Shown: piece by piece, positions 7,250 to 15,096 of the stretch
How the letters are laid out: each line of letters starts with the position of its first letter
Position numbering within the stretch: position 1 is the stretch's first letter
Made by a program: the position numbers and the translations under genes
NCBI GenBank assembly: GCA_934247855.1
Contig: CAKQKA010000009.1
Location: 1 to 26,079 of the forward strand
DNA: 26,079 nt
Source of the DNA: an uncultured Clostridia bacterium
GTDB taxonomy: Bacteria > Bacillota > Clostridia > Christensenellales > Borkfalkiaceae
Direction: 5' to 3'
The notes under the pieces: model-generated
The model's input: only the letters and a program-made list of their open reading frames with translations
Told to the model about the DNA's origin: nothing
Databases searched by the model: none

Positions 7250-7603
7250 ATGCGTATTAAAAGAGGCGTAAATGCGGTTAAAAAACGCAGAAAAATATTA
7301 AAACTTTCCAAAGGTTACTTTGGTGCTAAGAGTAAACTTTACAGAATAGCGCGTCAGGCGGTTATGAAATCGCTCGCTTACGCTTACGTCGGAAGAAAGG
7401 CGAAGAAGAGAGATTTCAGAAAACTCTGGATCGCAAGAATCAACGCGGCTTGCCGTCTGAACGGTCTGTCTTACAGCAAGTTCATGCATGGGCTCAGCCT
7501 TGCCGAGATCAATCTTAACAGAAAAGTACTTGCCGATATGGCGGTTAACGACGCTCAGGGCTTTACCGCTCTTTGCGAAGCCGCTAAGGCGAAACTTAAC
7601 TGA
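7250..7603 (+). CDS. rplT: 50S ribosomal protein L20
   Basis: L20 (117 residues, normal length) binds 23S rRNA early in 50S assembly and in Firmicutes represses its own operon through the leader. Motifs include [27 protein letters not shown] at the N-terminal extension, then [34 protein letters not shown] near-perfect AAGGAGG (7234-7240) lies upstream. A GC hairpin follows the stop. Confidence 0.97.
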   Translation: MRIKRGVNAVKKRRKILKLSKGYFGAKSKLYRIARQAVMKSLAYAYVGRKAKKRDFRKLWIARINAACRLNGLSYSKFMHGLSLAEINLNRKVLADMAVNDAQGFTALCEAAKAKLN

Positions 7604-7610
7604 CTTTCGT

Positions 7611-7638
7611 CGGGCTGTCTTTTTCGGCAGCCCGTTTT
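7611..7638 (+). terminator. Probable terminator after rplT
   Basis: CGGGCTG (7611-7617) pairs with CAGCCCG (7628-7634), extended by two weaker pairs, and is followed by only four T residues. It probably ends most of the infC operon transcript, with some read-through to the methyltransferase gene. Confidence 0.6.
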
Positions 7639-7653
7639 CGTAGTATCGAAGTT

Positions 7654-8394
7654 ATGCCGATCACTTCAAGGCAAAATCCGTTTATCAAGCGGGTGGCAAG
7701 TTTAAAACAAAAAAAATACCGCGACGAATTCGGCGAATATATAGTCGAGGGCGAAAAACTCGTCCGCGAAGCTATCGCGACGCGTCAGGATATTTCTGCC
7801 GTCGTTATAACCGAGGGCTTAAAGTTTTCCGATATCGAATGTGAAAACATAGTCGAGGTTTCCGAAAGCGTGTTTAAGAGTATATCGGACGAAATGTCGC
7901 CGCAAGGTGTCTTAGCCGTTGTTAAAATTCCGGAAAGTCGGGCTATAGGTCGGTTATCGCGCTGTATCGTGCTTGATGGGCTGCAAGATCCCGGCAACGT
8001 CGGCGCGATTATAAGAATAGCCGCGGCGTGCGGTATCGATCATGTCTTTGCCGCGTCGTGCGCAGATCCCTATTCGCCTAAAGCCGTTCGTTCGTCGATG
8101 AGCGGCATTTTCCGCACAACGATTATCAAAACCGATAAAGAAACCGCACTTAACGAACTTAAAGCGCAAAACGTGCCGATAGTCGTTGCGGATATGGACG
8201 GTAAAAACGTTTTCTGCGGTGAAAGGCATTCGTCTTTTTGCCTTGTTGCGGGTAACGAGGGCAACGGAATAAGCGACTTTTTCATGAAAGCCGCCGATGA
8301 GGTGATTTCCGTTCCCATGCAAAACGGAATAGAGAGTTTAAACGTTGCCGTCGCAACGGGCGTTATACTGTACGCTCTTGTTTACGGCTTATAA
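7654..8394 (+). CDS. TrmH/RlmB-family (SpoU) RNA 2'-O-methyltransferase
   Basis: This 246-residue RNA methyltransferase uses S-adenosylmethionine to methylate a ribose 2'-OH in rRNA or tRNA. It has the N-terminal substrate-binding domain (ITSRQNPFIKRVASLKQKKYR, EYIVEGEKLVREA) and the C-terminal knotted SPOUT domain with motif 1 (LDGLQDPGNVGAIIRIAAACG), motif 2 (LVAGNEGNGISD) and motif 3 (ESLNVAVATGVILY). The gene commonly follows rplT in Clostridia. The exact target nucleotide cannot be told from sequence. Oddity: the linker between the two domains (ESRAIGRLSR, about residues 94-103) is encoded by a copy of the dispersed intergenic motif (7942-7960). There is no clear ribosome site, so translation may be weak or read-through dependent. 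Confidence 0.88.
   Translation: MPITSRQNPFIKRVASLKQKKYRDEFGEYIVEGEKLVREAIATRQDISAVVITEGLKFSDIECENIVEVSESVFKSISDEMSPQGVLAVVKIPESRAIGRLSRCIVLDGLQDPGNVGAIIRIAAACGIDHVFAASCADPYSPKAVRSSMSGIFRTTIIKTDKETALNELKAQNVPIVVADMDGKNVFCGERHSSFCLVAGNEGNGISDFFMKAADEVISVPMQNGIESLNVAVATGVILYALVYGL
7942..7960 (+). repeat. Dispersed motif copy inside the methyltransferase gene
   Basis: This reads GCTATAGGTCGGTTATCGC, one internal difference from consensus (GGTT for GATT). It is translated as part of AIGRLSR between the two domains and keeps the frame. Confidence 0.6.
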
Positions 8395-8431
8395 CTTTGA
8401 TCGATTTACAATACAATTAGGAGCGAATAAA

Positions 8432-9175
8432 ATGTCAGGACACAGCAAGTGGGCAAATATTAAAAATAAAAAAGCAAAAACCGATGCGGCAAAGGGTAAA
8501 ATCTTTACCAAAATCGGAAGAGAAATAGCCGTTGCGGCAAAAGCGGGCGCAGATCCTGCAACCAACTCCAAATTAGCCGACGTAATAGCCAAGGCTAAAG
8601 CGGCTAACATGCCTAACGACAATATTAAAAGAAGCATAATGAAAGCCACCGGAGAGCTCGGCAACGTCAATTACGAAAACCTCACTTACGAGGGTTACGG
8701 AATCGGCGGCAGCGCGGTAATCGTTGCCACGCTTACCGAAAACAAGAACAGAACGGTCGGCGAGGTAAGACATATTTTCGATAAATACGGCGGCAGTTTA
8801 GGTACTGCGAACTCGGTTTCGTTTATGTTTGAAAACCGCGGCGTTATCGTTTTTGAAAGAACGCCCGATATGGACGAAGACGCGATTATGGAACTTGCGC
8901 TCGACGCGGGTGCGGACGACGTAATTCCGTCCGAGGACGTTTTTGAAATCAGAACCGCTCCGTCGGCATTCTCTGCCGTCAGAAAGTTCTTTGAAGAACG
9001 CGGTTATTCCTTCGTCGAAGCGTCGGTGGAAATGGTTCCGAACGACAAGATCACTTTAAACGAAGATCAGCTTGTAACTTTCAACAAGATGCTCGACGCG
9101 TTTGAAGATAACGACGACGTTCAGGACATTTATCACAACGTCGATATTCCCGAAGAAGAGGACGACGAGGACTGA
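8432..9175 (+). CDS. yebC: YebC/TACO1-family protein (DUF28)
   Basis: YebC/PmpR proteins are conserved cytoplasmic factors described first as transcription regulators and later linked to translation; the mitochondrial homologue TACO1 aids translation. The family start SGHSKWANIKNKKAKTDAAKGKIFTKIGREI is intact, so I use the ATG at 8432 with AGGAG (8419-8423) rather than an earlier in-frame ATG. Three-domain layout with NMPNDNIKRSIMKATGE, YEGYGIGGSAVIVATLTENKNRTVGEVRHIF and GSLGTANSVSFMF; 247 residues, typical length, with an acidic C-terminal tail. It starts 37 bases after the methyltransferase stop and may share its transcript. Confidence 0.94.
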   Translation: MSGHSKWANIKNKKAKTDAAKGKIFTKIGREIAVAAKAGADPATNSKLADVIAKAKAANMPNDNIKRSIMKATGELGNVNYENLTYEGYGIGGSAVIVATLTENKNRTVGEVRHIFDKYGGSLGTANSVSFMFENRGVIVFERTPDMDEDAIMELALDAGADDVIPSEDVFEIRTAPSAFSAVRKFFEERGYSFVEASVEMVPNDKITLNEDQLVTFNKMLDAFEDNDDVQDIYHNVDIPEEEDDED

Positions 9176-9194
9176 TTTTACCAAGTTTATTTTG

Positions 9195-9237
9195 CGCCTA
9201 TATGCCGATAATCGACCTATAGGCGTATTTTTTATTT
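9195..9237. terminator. Terminator after yebC built from a dispersed motif copy
   Basis: CGCCTATA (9195-9202) pairs with TATAGGCG (9218-9225) and is followed by TATTTTTTATTT. The loop plus right arm are the dispersed motif in inverted orientation (9204-9225). It lies 20 bases after the yebC stop. Confidence 0.72.
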
Positions 9238-9251
9238 AACGGGGGCGAAAA

Positions 9252-10361
9252 ATGAACTTTATAAAACCCGATTTTAATAATTGTAATCTTTGCATTTCGT
9301 CTACTTTTGCAAAGTATCTGGGTTCGCCGAACGACAAGCCGATTATTCCCGAACTTGATGCGTTGCTTAAAAAAGATTTCAAAAACGTAGTGTTTATAAT
9401 CTTCGACGGTTTAGGCATATATCCTCTTAAAAAGCACGCCGCCGTCGCCGATTTTTTGCGTGAACACACCGTTAAAACGCTTGTTTCTACTTTTCCGTCC
9501 ACCACAACAAACGCTACCACTTCGATGATAACAAACAAATACCCGCTCGAACACGGTTGGTTCGGTTGGAATCTCAACTTTCTCGAAGTCGGACGCAATG
9601 TGGAATTGTTTACCGGGTTGGATGCCGAAACGGGCAAAAAAGTTGATTGCGTAATGCCGATATCCGATCACGACGACTATTATTTTTATAAGGGTAAGGG
9701 CGATATCGCGGTGTTTACGGTCATGCCGCCGTTTTTTCAAGTGACAAACCCCGATCGTCAGCGGATTATAACAAATCTTGACGAGTTATATAACCGGATT
9801 GCCGATATCACTGCGCTCGATTGCAAAAAATTCGTTTATTGCTATTTCGGCGAGCCTGATATGACTATGCATGATTATGGCGTTTCAAGCACTCGGGCGG
9901 AAAAGAAAATAAAGTCGATCAACGATACTGTCCGTAAAATGGCGGAAAATTTCAAAGATACTCTTTTCGTGATAACCGCCGACCACGGGCAGGTCGACGT
10001 AGCGGGGTATACCGAGTTTTATAACGATAAAGAATTGAACGACTTGCTCGAATGCCCCGCATTTCTCGATTCGCGTTCGCCTGCGTTCAGAGTAAAAAGT
10101 GGCAAAGAAGGGTATTTTGAAAAGACTTTTACCGAACGATACGGCGAAGATTTTGTGCTTTATAAGTCAGAAGATCTTATCGCGCAAGGCTTTTTCGGCG
10201 CAAACGGAACGTACGGGAATTTGCTCGGCGATTATATCGGAATAGGAACTTTTACGCATAAGCAGTTTTTGCCGTTTGAAAATTCACACAGGTACAAAGG
10301 GCATCATTGTTCGCTCACCGAAGAGATGGAAGTGCCGCTTATCGTCATTGACGGACAATAA
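9252..10361 (+). CDS. Alkaline-phosphatase-superfamily phosphodiesterase/nucleotide pyrophosphatase
   Basis: This 369-residue enzyme of the type I phosphodiesterase/nucleotide pyrophosphatase group is probably a two-zinc phosphodiester or pyrophosphate hydrolase. Metal and nucleophile residues occur in order: FDGLG (D52), FPSTTTNATTS (nucleophile Thr within 84-86), EPDMTMHDYG (Asp and His ligands, about 202-211), TADHGQ (about 242-247) and a C-terminal GHHCSL (about 353-358). No signal peptide or membrane segment is seen, so it should act in the cytoplasm. A strong GGGGG ribosome site (9241-9245) precedes the ATG. It appears to be a single-gene unit between two terminators. The substrate cannot be predicted; alternatives are phosphonoacetate hydrolase or a phosphoglycerate-mutase-like fold member. 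Confidence 0.78.
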   Translation: MNFIKPDFNNCNLCISSTFAKYLGSPNDKPIIPELDALLKKDFKNVVFIIFDGLGIYPLKKHAAVADFLREHTVKTLVSTFPSTTTNATTSMITNKYPLEHGWFGWNLNFLEVGRNVELFTGLDAETGKKVDCVMPISDHDDYYFYKGKGDIAVFTVMPPFFQVTNPDRQRIITNLDELYNRIADITALDCKKFVYCYFGEPDMTMHDYGVSSTRAEKKIKSINDTVRKMAENFKDTLFVITADHGQVDVAGYTEFYNDKELNDLLECPAFLDSRSPAFRVKSGKEGYFEKTFTERYGEDFVLYKSEDLIAQGFFGANGTYGNLLGDYIGIGTFTHKQFLPFENSHRYKGHHCSLTEEMEVPLIVIDGQ

Positions 10362-10422
10362 TATTGCCCGCGAGCGATTGTTCACGCGCGGTACATCAGG
10401 CGAAATGCTATAAAAGCCCCAC

Positions 10423-10455
10423 AGCCGATTAAGTTTTTTAGTCGGCTTTTTTATT
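10423..10455 (+). terminator. Intrinsic terminator after the phosphodiesterase gene
   Basis: AGCCGATTAA (10423-10432) pairs with TTAGTCGGCT (10438-10447, one G-U), followed by TTTTTTATTT. Strong by eye. Confidence 0.85.
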
Positions 10456-10476
10456 TACCGAAAACTGTCTTTTTCG

Positions 10477-10506
10477 TTGACATTTATAAGCCGGTAATAG
10501 TATAAT
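10477..10506 (+). promoter_or_regulatory. Sigma-A-type promoter for EamA transporter and kinase-like gene
   Basis: TTGACA (10477-10482) and TATAAT (10501-10506), both perfect consensus, are separated by 18 bases. The leader is about 95 bases; nothing else is recognised in it. Confidence 0.82.
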
Positions 10507-10606
10507 AATAGTCGGCTTGTTTGTGCGTGCAATGCTGATTTAATCAGGAAAAATACAGTTTTGTTAAACTGTTGCTGTGTAATAATATCGTTTTGGGGTA
10601 TTGAGT

Positions 10607-11599
10607 GTGGAAGATCGATATATAGCGGAAAAAACAAATAAAAATAAGACCTGGTACGGTATTATTGCCTTTCTGATAACGACCTGCGTATGGGGGTTTG
10701 CTTTCGTGCCGCAGAAACTCGCGATGCAAAAGGGGATCGGACCTATAACGATGAACGGTTTACGTTTCCTTTTGGGCGCGATTTGTCTTATTCCCGTCAT
10801 CTTGATTTCGGATAAAATCAAAGGTAAAAAAATGTCGTTGTTCGGCTGTACGGATGAGTCGGGCAAGAAGAATTTACTCCTCGGCGGGCTTATTTGCGGA
10901 ATATGTCTTACACTGGCAAGCACTTTTCAGCAAATCGGCGTTAAATACACGTCTGTCGGGAATGCGGGTTTCCTGAGTGCGTTGTATATCATAATCGTGC
11001 CTGTTATTACGTCCTTTTTTGGCAAAAAGATCAACTGGAACGGCTGGGCGGGGGTAATAATAGCCATTGTCGGTATGTTTTTTTTGTGTTTCGATATCGA
11101 AAATCTGAGCGAGCTCAAAATGAACAAGGGCGACCTGTATATTATTATTTGTTCTCTTTTCTTCTCGTTCCATATACTCTCAATCGATAAATTTTCGCCC
11201 GAAACCGATGCGTTCAGGCTTTCTTGTATTCAATTTTTTATAAGCGGAACGATTGCTACGATTATCGGAGCGATAACCGAAACCTCCACCTGGCAGCACG
11301 TTCCGGACGTTGTGCTCGATATCGTCTTTTTAGGCGTCGGCTCCTGCGGTATAGGTTATACGCTGCAAACGGTGGGTCAAAGATACGTTCCCACGCATAT
11401 CGCACCGCTTCTTATGGGGCTTGAATGTATATTCTCACTTATTGCGGGGTGGCTGTGCCTCGGCGAAGTAATGACATTGCCGCAGTACGGCGGTTGCCTG
11501 CTTATTTTGACGGCGGTAATTTTGGCGCAGCTCGATTTTTCAAAATTCGGGCGCAAGGACAAAGCGGAAGAAAACAGCACGGAAGTATTAAAAGAATAA
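10607..11599 (+). CDS. EamA/DMT-family transporter
   Basis: This is a ten-helix drug/metabolite transporter of the EamA type in the cytoplasmic membrane; substrates of this family range from amino acids to metabolites and cannot be told here. The duplicated EamA halves are visible: ITTCVWGFAFVPQKLAM in half one and GDLYIIICSLFFSFHILSIDKF in half two, each followed by four more hydrophobic helices, with GVGSCGIGYTLQTVGQRYVPTHIAPLLMGLECIFSLIAGW as the usual half-two signature. I prefer GTG at 10607 because GGGGT (10595-10599) is 7 bases upstream; the in-frame TTG at 10601 is too close. The charged C-tail ends 10 bases before the next gene. Confidence 0.85.
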   Translation: MEDRYIAEKTNKNKTWYGIIAFLITTCVWGFAFVPQKLAMQKGIGPITMNGLRFLLGAICLIPVILISDKIKGKKMSLFGCTDESGKKNLLLGGLICGICLTLASTFQQIGVKYTSVGNAGFLSALYIIIVPVITSFFGKKINWNGWAGVIIAIVGMFFLCFDIENLSELKMNKGDLYIIICSLFFSFHILSIDKFSPETDAFRLSCIQFFISGTIATIIGAITETSTWQHVPDVVLDIVFLGVGSCGIGYTLQTVGQRYVPTHIAPLLMGLECIFSLIAGWLCLGEVMTLPQYGGCLLILTAVILAQLDFSKFGRKDKAEENSTEVLKE

Positions 11600-11609
11600 G
11601 GGGGATTTT

Positions 11610-12140
11610 ATGCAAAAAGTCGTAATAGTCATCAACGGTCAGGGTGGCTCGGGTAAAGATACCGTATGCAAAATCATTGCAAAACGCTTTAATGTTATGA
11701 ATATTTCCACCGTGGATCCCATAAAGGATATTGCGGCGTACGCGGGTTGGACGGGCGAAAAGACCGATGCCGCGCGCAAAATGCTTGCCGATTTAAAGCA
11801 GGTGTTTATCGCATATAACGACTTACCGCTTAATTACGTACTGAAAAAACAACGCGAATTTCTTGACAGCGCTGCCGAGATTATGTTCGTTCATTGCCGC
11901 GAAAGCGAGGAGATAAAAAAGATTGTAGATAACTCTCTTTTAAAAGCCGTCACTTTGCTGATTCGTCGCCACGACAACGCTTTTACGCATAAATATAAAA
12001 CGTTCGGCAATCATGCCGACGACGACGTAGAGCAATACGATTACGATTTCGTTTACGACGGAAACAACGAAACCATTGACGATCTCGAAAAAGATTTCAA
12101 CAAATTTTTCGATACCGTAATGCTCCCCGCATTACAGTAA
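11610..12140 (+). CDS. P-loop (deoxy)nucleoside-monophosphate-kinase-like protein
   Basis: A 176-residue P-loop protein with Walker A NGQGGSGKDT (residues 9-18), STVDPIKDIAAYAGW resembling the nucleotide-binding step of dNMP kinases, and FVHCRESEEIKKIV in the strand/lid region. This architecture matches the phage-type deoxynucleotide monophosphate kinase/AAA_33 group; a true NMP-kinase lid Arg cluster is weak apart from LIRRHD. A ribosome site GGGGG lies 5-10 bases before the ATG. It shares the promoter of the upstream transporter (10-base gap) and ends at a repeat-rich convergent region. The function is inferred from fold only. Confidence 0.65.
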   Translation: MQKVVIVINGQGGSGKDTVCKIIAKRFNVMNISTVDPIKDIAAYAGWTGEKTDAARKMLADLKQVFIAYNDLPLNYVLKKQREFLDSAAEIMFVHCRESEEIKKIVDNSLLKAVTLLIRRHDNAFTHKYKTFGNHADDDVEQYDYDFVYDGNNETIDDLEKDFNKFFDTVMLPALQ

Positions 12141-12146
12141 AAGTGT

Positions 12147-12168
12147 GGCTATAAGTCGATTATCGCCG
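12147..12168 (+). repeat. Dispersed motif copy after the kinase-like gene
   Basis: It reads GGCTATAAGTCGATTATCGCCG, six bases after the stop codon; one difference from consensus in the first palindrome. Confidence 0.65.
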
Positions 12169-12200
12169 TTTATATCCAAAAAACTCAGCAAACAAACAAA

Positions 12201-12245
12201 AAACGACCTGTAAACGCGAAAAAGTACGCCTATAGGTCGTTTTTT
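12201..12245. terminator. Terminator containing a half copy of the dispersed motif
   Basis: Bases 12201-12212 pair with 12231-12242 (12 bp, one G-U), followed by T residues to 12245. The right arm (GCCTATAGGTCG, 12228-12239) is the first half of the motif. Confidence 0.78.
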
Positions 12246-12303
12246 AATATTTTTGCTGGTAATGGTGTCTAATTAAACAGCACAAAAAACCGAGCAATAA
12301 AAA

Positions 12304-12338
12304 ACTTGTGCGCTGCGGGCAAAGCCGAACGCACAAGT
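12304..12338 (-). terminator. Terminator for pfp
   Basis: ACTTGTGCG (12304-12312) pairs with CGCACAAGT (12330-12338). On the minus strand it is followed by TTTTTTATT, 20 bases past the pfp stop; on the plus strand by AATTTTTTAA, so it may work both ways. Confidence 0.85.
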
Positions 12339-12357
12339 AATTTTTTAATCAAGGTAA

Positions 12358-13599
12358 TTATTTAACCAAAACTTTTTTAAGATGAGCGAATCTGGGCAGT
12401 CCGTCTTCGAGCGGAGCTTTGCAATCGCCTTGAATAAGGGGTAGTGCGTATTTAACGTACTCATCGGAAATGTAAGTTCCGTTGTTGGTGATCCAATTTA
12501 AAGGAACGGTCTTTTCGGTGTTTGCCGCAAGTTCGAGGGGAAGCAGTCTGTATTCGCATTTATATGCTTCACCGGGCTGTCTTTCATAGCAAACCATCTT
12601 GTCGGTTTCGCCGTTGACCGCAGCCTTAACTGCCTGACGACCTGCTTCGAACGTTTCTTCAACGTCAACCTTGCTCGCGAGGTGCGCGCCGCATCTCTGC
12701 ATAAGGCTGAGTTCGATTCCGCGGGTTTTAAAGCCGGTCTTTTCTTTAATTATATTGGCAAGGGTAGTTGCAACGCCGCCGAGCTGAGCGTGACCGAAAC
12801 TGTCGCGCGCGCCCTTGGAAACGAGTTCGCAAATGAGTTCGCCGTTCTTATCGTGAATACCTTCCGAAACGACGGCAATACATTTATTATTGTTCTTTGC
12901 GCAAACGTTCTTAACATCCTCGATGAACTTATCGACGTCGAAAGCAACTTCGGGCAGATAAATAAGGTCTGCACCGAGCCCCTTATAGCCGGCTAAAGCT
13001 GCAGCGGCGGTAAGCCAACCTGCGTTTCTGCCCATGCATTCGATAACGCATACCATCGGCGTGTCGTAAACCTTAGCGTCAAGGTTAACTTCCATAATGG
13101 TTGTAGCAATGTATTTTGCCGCAGAAGCGTATCCGGGGCAGTGGTCGGTGCCGTACAAATCGTTATCGATGGTCTTAGGAACGCCGATTACGTTGCAATC
13201 CCAACCGGATTTCTGCATATATTTGGAAATTTTATTGCAGGTATCCATACTGTCGTTTCCGCCGTTATAGAAGAAATAACGAACGTTGTATTTTTTGAAT
13301 ACTTCAACTATTCTCTTGTAATCGGTATCGTCAACCGAAGCGTCTTTGAGTTTGTATCTTACCGAACCCAAAGCGGACGACGGCGTATATTTCAAAAGTT
13401 CAAGTTCTTTGCGATCTTCTTTGCCGATATCGTAAAACTGTTCGTTAAGAACGCCTTTAATACCGTTCGCAGCGCCGTAAACAGCTGTGATGTTTGCCTG
13501 ATCGAGTGCTTCAAGGAACACGCCTGCAGCACTTGCGTTGATGACCGATGTAGGTCCGCCGGACTGTGCAAACATGCACGCGCCAACTAAGTTTTTCAT
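12358..13599 (-). CDS. pfp: Pyrophosphate-dependent 6-phosphofructokinase
   Basis: This 413-residue enzyme phosphorylates fructose 6-phosphate using pyrophosphate instead of ATP; the reaction is reversible in the cytoplasm. Two residues that set the phosphoryl donor in this family point to PPi: Asp116 in GGNDS (Gly in ATP enzymes) and Lys142 in PKTIDND (Gly in ATP enzymes). The catalytic Asp (D145) and the MGRNAGW motif for the sugar phosphate are present. The ATG is preceded by GGAGG (about 13608-13612 on the plus strand). It follows pfkA, with 153 bases between; a dispersed motif copy lies in the gap. Length over 400 and N-terminus FAQSGGPTSVIN fit the long Clostridia/Treponema-type PFP clade. 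Confidence 0.9.
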   Translation of the reverse strand: MKNLVGACMFAQSGGPTSVINASAAGVFLEALDQANITAVYGAANGIKGVLNEQFYDIGKEDRKELELLKYTPSSALGSVRYKLKDASVDDTDYKRIVEVFKKYNVRYFFYNGGNDSMDTCNKISKYMQKSGWDCNVIGVPKTIDNDLYGTDHCPGYASAAKYIATTIMEVNLDAKVYDTPMVCVIECMGRNAGWLTAAAALAGYKGLGADLIYLPEVAFDVDKFIEDVKNVCAKNNNKCIAVVSEGIHDKNGELICELVSKGARDSFGHAQLGGVATTLANIIKEKTGFKTRGIELSLMQRCGAHLASKVDVEETFEAGRQAVKAAVNGETDKMVCYERQPGEAYKCEYRLLPLELAANTEKTVPLNWITNNGTYISDEYVKYALPLIQGDCKAPLEDGLPRFAHLKKVLVK

Positions 13600-13647
13600 A
13601 ATGGTTTCCTCCGTGGAATTGCTTTATATAATTTACTAAAAAAATTG

Positions 13648-13691
13648 GTCTATAGGTCGATTATCGCATAGTTTTGCTTGCGATAACTATG
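13648..13691. repeat. Dispersed motif copy plus hairpin between pfkA and pfp
   Basis: Motif GTCTATAGGTCGATTATCGCA (13648-13668). Its second half joins a hairpin: TTATCGCA (13661-13668) pairs with TGCGATAA (13679-13686), with the alternative CATAGTT/AACTATG (13667-13673 with 13685-13691). On the minus strand a T run (complement of 13640-13646) follows 14 bases later, so this could be a weak pfkA terminator or processing site. Confidence 0.55.
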
Positions 13692-13752
13692 TTTTCGTTC
13701 GGATTTTATGCCGCCGAACTTCGCTTAATTATGCCATGCAAGGGTAACCCGC

Positions 13753-14715
13753 TTACAAACTTAAAACGTGAGCGATTTCGTAAAGTTCTTTATCGAAGGT
13801 TCTCGGCATATCGAGCGCTTCGGTAATGTCGCAATCGACGATCTGATTGTCTTTCACGCCGATAACTCTGTTGGTTTTCTTTGCAAGAATAAGGTCGATT
13901 GCGCGAACGGCAAACTTGGCAGCAAGCACTCGATCCGCCATAGTGGGCGATCCGCCGCGCTGAATATGCCCGAGCGTAGTTGTCTTAACCGAAATACCCG
14001 TTTTTTCTTTAATACGCGCGCAAATATCATCTTTATTGCCTGCGCCTTCGGCAAGAATAATCATGTTAGAGGTTTTTCCGCGTTTCTGGCTGAAACGAAT
14101 GGACGCAGCGATTTCGTCGATGTCATAGGGAACTTCGGGTACAAGAACGTATTCTGCGCCGCCCGAAACGGCAGCGTACAAAGCTATATCGCCGCAGTTG
14201 CGCCCCATAACTTCGAGCAAACTCACGCGGTCGTGCGAACCCATCGTATCGCGCAGGGCGTTCATCGCCCAAAGCACGGTGTTGACAGAGGTGTCGAACC
14301 CGAGGGTATAATCGGTATAGGCAAGGTCGTTGTCAATCGTTCCCGGGATACCCACAACGTTAATGCCGCAGTTGTCCGACAAAGCGCGCGCCCCGCGGAA
14401 CGAACCGTCGCCGCCGATAACCACAAGGCTGTCTATTCCGTAAGCGCGGAGGGTTTCCGCCGCTTGTTTCTGATATTCCACGTCGACGAATTCGGGGCAG
14501 CGAGCAGTGTGCAAAATCGTGCCGCCGCGCTGAATTATATCCGAAACCGATCTGCTGGACATAAGCGTGAGGTCGTTATCTATAAGACCTTTATACCCGC
14601 GTTCGACGCCGTAAACGTCCATATCTTTATAAATCGCATACCTTACGCAGGCACGAATGCAAGCGTTCATTCCCGGCGAATCTCCGCCGCTTGTCAATAT
14701 TGCTATTTTAGGCAT
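13753..14715 (-). CDS. pfkA: ATP-dependent 6-phosphofructokinase
   Basis: This 320-residue PfkA catalyses the committed ATP-dependent step of glycolysis. The ATP-type residues are present: Gly104 in GGDGS and Gly125 in PGTIDND, with catalytic Asp128, TSGGDSPGMNA (8-18) in the nucleotide site and RVSLLEVMGRNCGDIAL. I use the ATG at 14715 (MPKIAIL) with a GGGAGG site; the reading frame stays open for 44 more codons upstream, but that sequence is leader-like and lacks similarity to the family. The length equals the E. coli/Bacillus enzymes. It lies directly upstream of the PPi-dependent paralogue on the same strand. Confidence 0.95.
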   Translation of the reverse strand: MPKIAILTSGGDSPGMNACIRACVRYAIYKDMDVYGVERGYKGLIDNDLTLMSSRSVSDIIQRGGTILHTARCPEFVDVEYQKQAAETLRAYGIDSLVVIGGDGSFRGARALSDNCGINVVGIPGTIDNDLAYTDYTLGFDTSVNTVLWAMNALRDTMGSHDRVSLLEVMGRNCGDIALYAAVSGGAEYVLVPEVPYDIDEIAASIRFSQKRGKTSNMIILAEGAGNKDDICARIKEKTGISVKTTTLGHIQRGGSPTMADRVLAAKFAVRAIDLILAKKTNRVIGVKDNQIVDCDITEALDMPRTFDKELYEIAHVLSL

Positions 14716-14876
14716 TTTAAAGCCTCCCGTAAAAATTCTCGTAATAAATTGCGGCAAGTTTTTTAACAAGTTTTTGTTCTTGATAAGTTTGTTCCGATTA
14801 AGTGCCGCCGAACGACGGGGCATATCCGAGCAAAGGTTTTCAGCCAAGGGTTATCCCGTCCGTTCATACATCTTTA

Positions 14877-14882
14877 ATTATA
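14877..14882 (-). promoter_or_regulatory. Probable -10 box for pfkA
   Basis: Perfect TATAAT on the minus strand (plus-strand ATTATA). The best -35 at 17-base spacing (TAGATA) is poor, so this may need an activator or extended contacts. It would give a leader of about 155 bases. The rest of 14716-15096 shows only this and the addB promoter. Confidence 0.4.
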
Positions 14883-15040
14883 ACAAATAATCTTGCAAAT
14901 ATCTACCGTTTGCAACCTCTTTTCAAAATATTTTGCATATCGGAATGACTGTTTTGAAACACGCCTGCCTTTGCACGGAGCGTTCAAAAAAGTTTTTCGA
15001 CACCGAATTTTTGCGATGCCCGAAATTTACGTTGTTTTGT

Positions 15041-15070
15041 TTGAAAAAAGGACGTTGTTTATGATATAAT
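15041..15070 (+). promoter_or_regulatory. Sigma-A-type promoter for addBA
   Basis: TTGAAA (15041-15046) and TATAAT (15065-15070) are separated by 18 bases, 27 bases before the addB ATG. Confidence 0.65.
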
Positions 15071-15096
15071 CAAGAAAAACAATCGGCGGTGCTTGA

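Noticed and set aside
13768..14766. Long open frame (332 codons) on the plus strand opposite pfkA
   Set aside because: It is a shadow of the conserved pfkA gene, has no recognisable motif and no good ribosome site.
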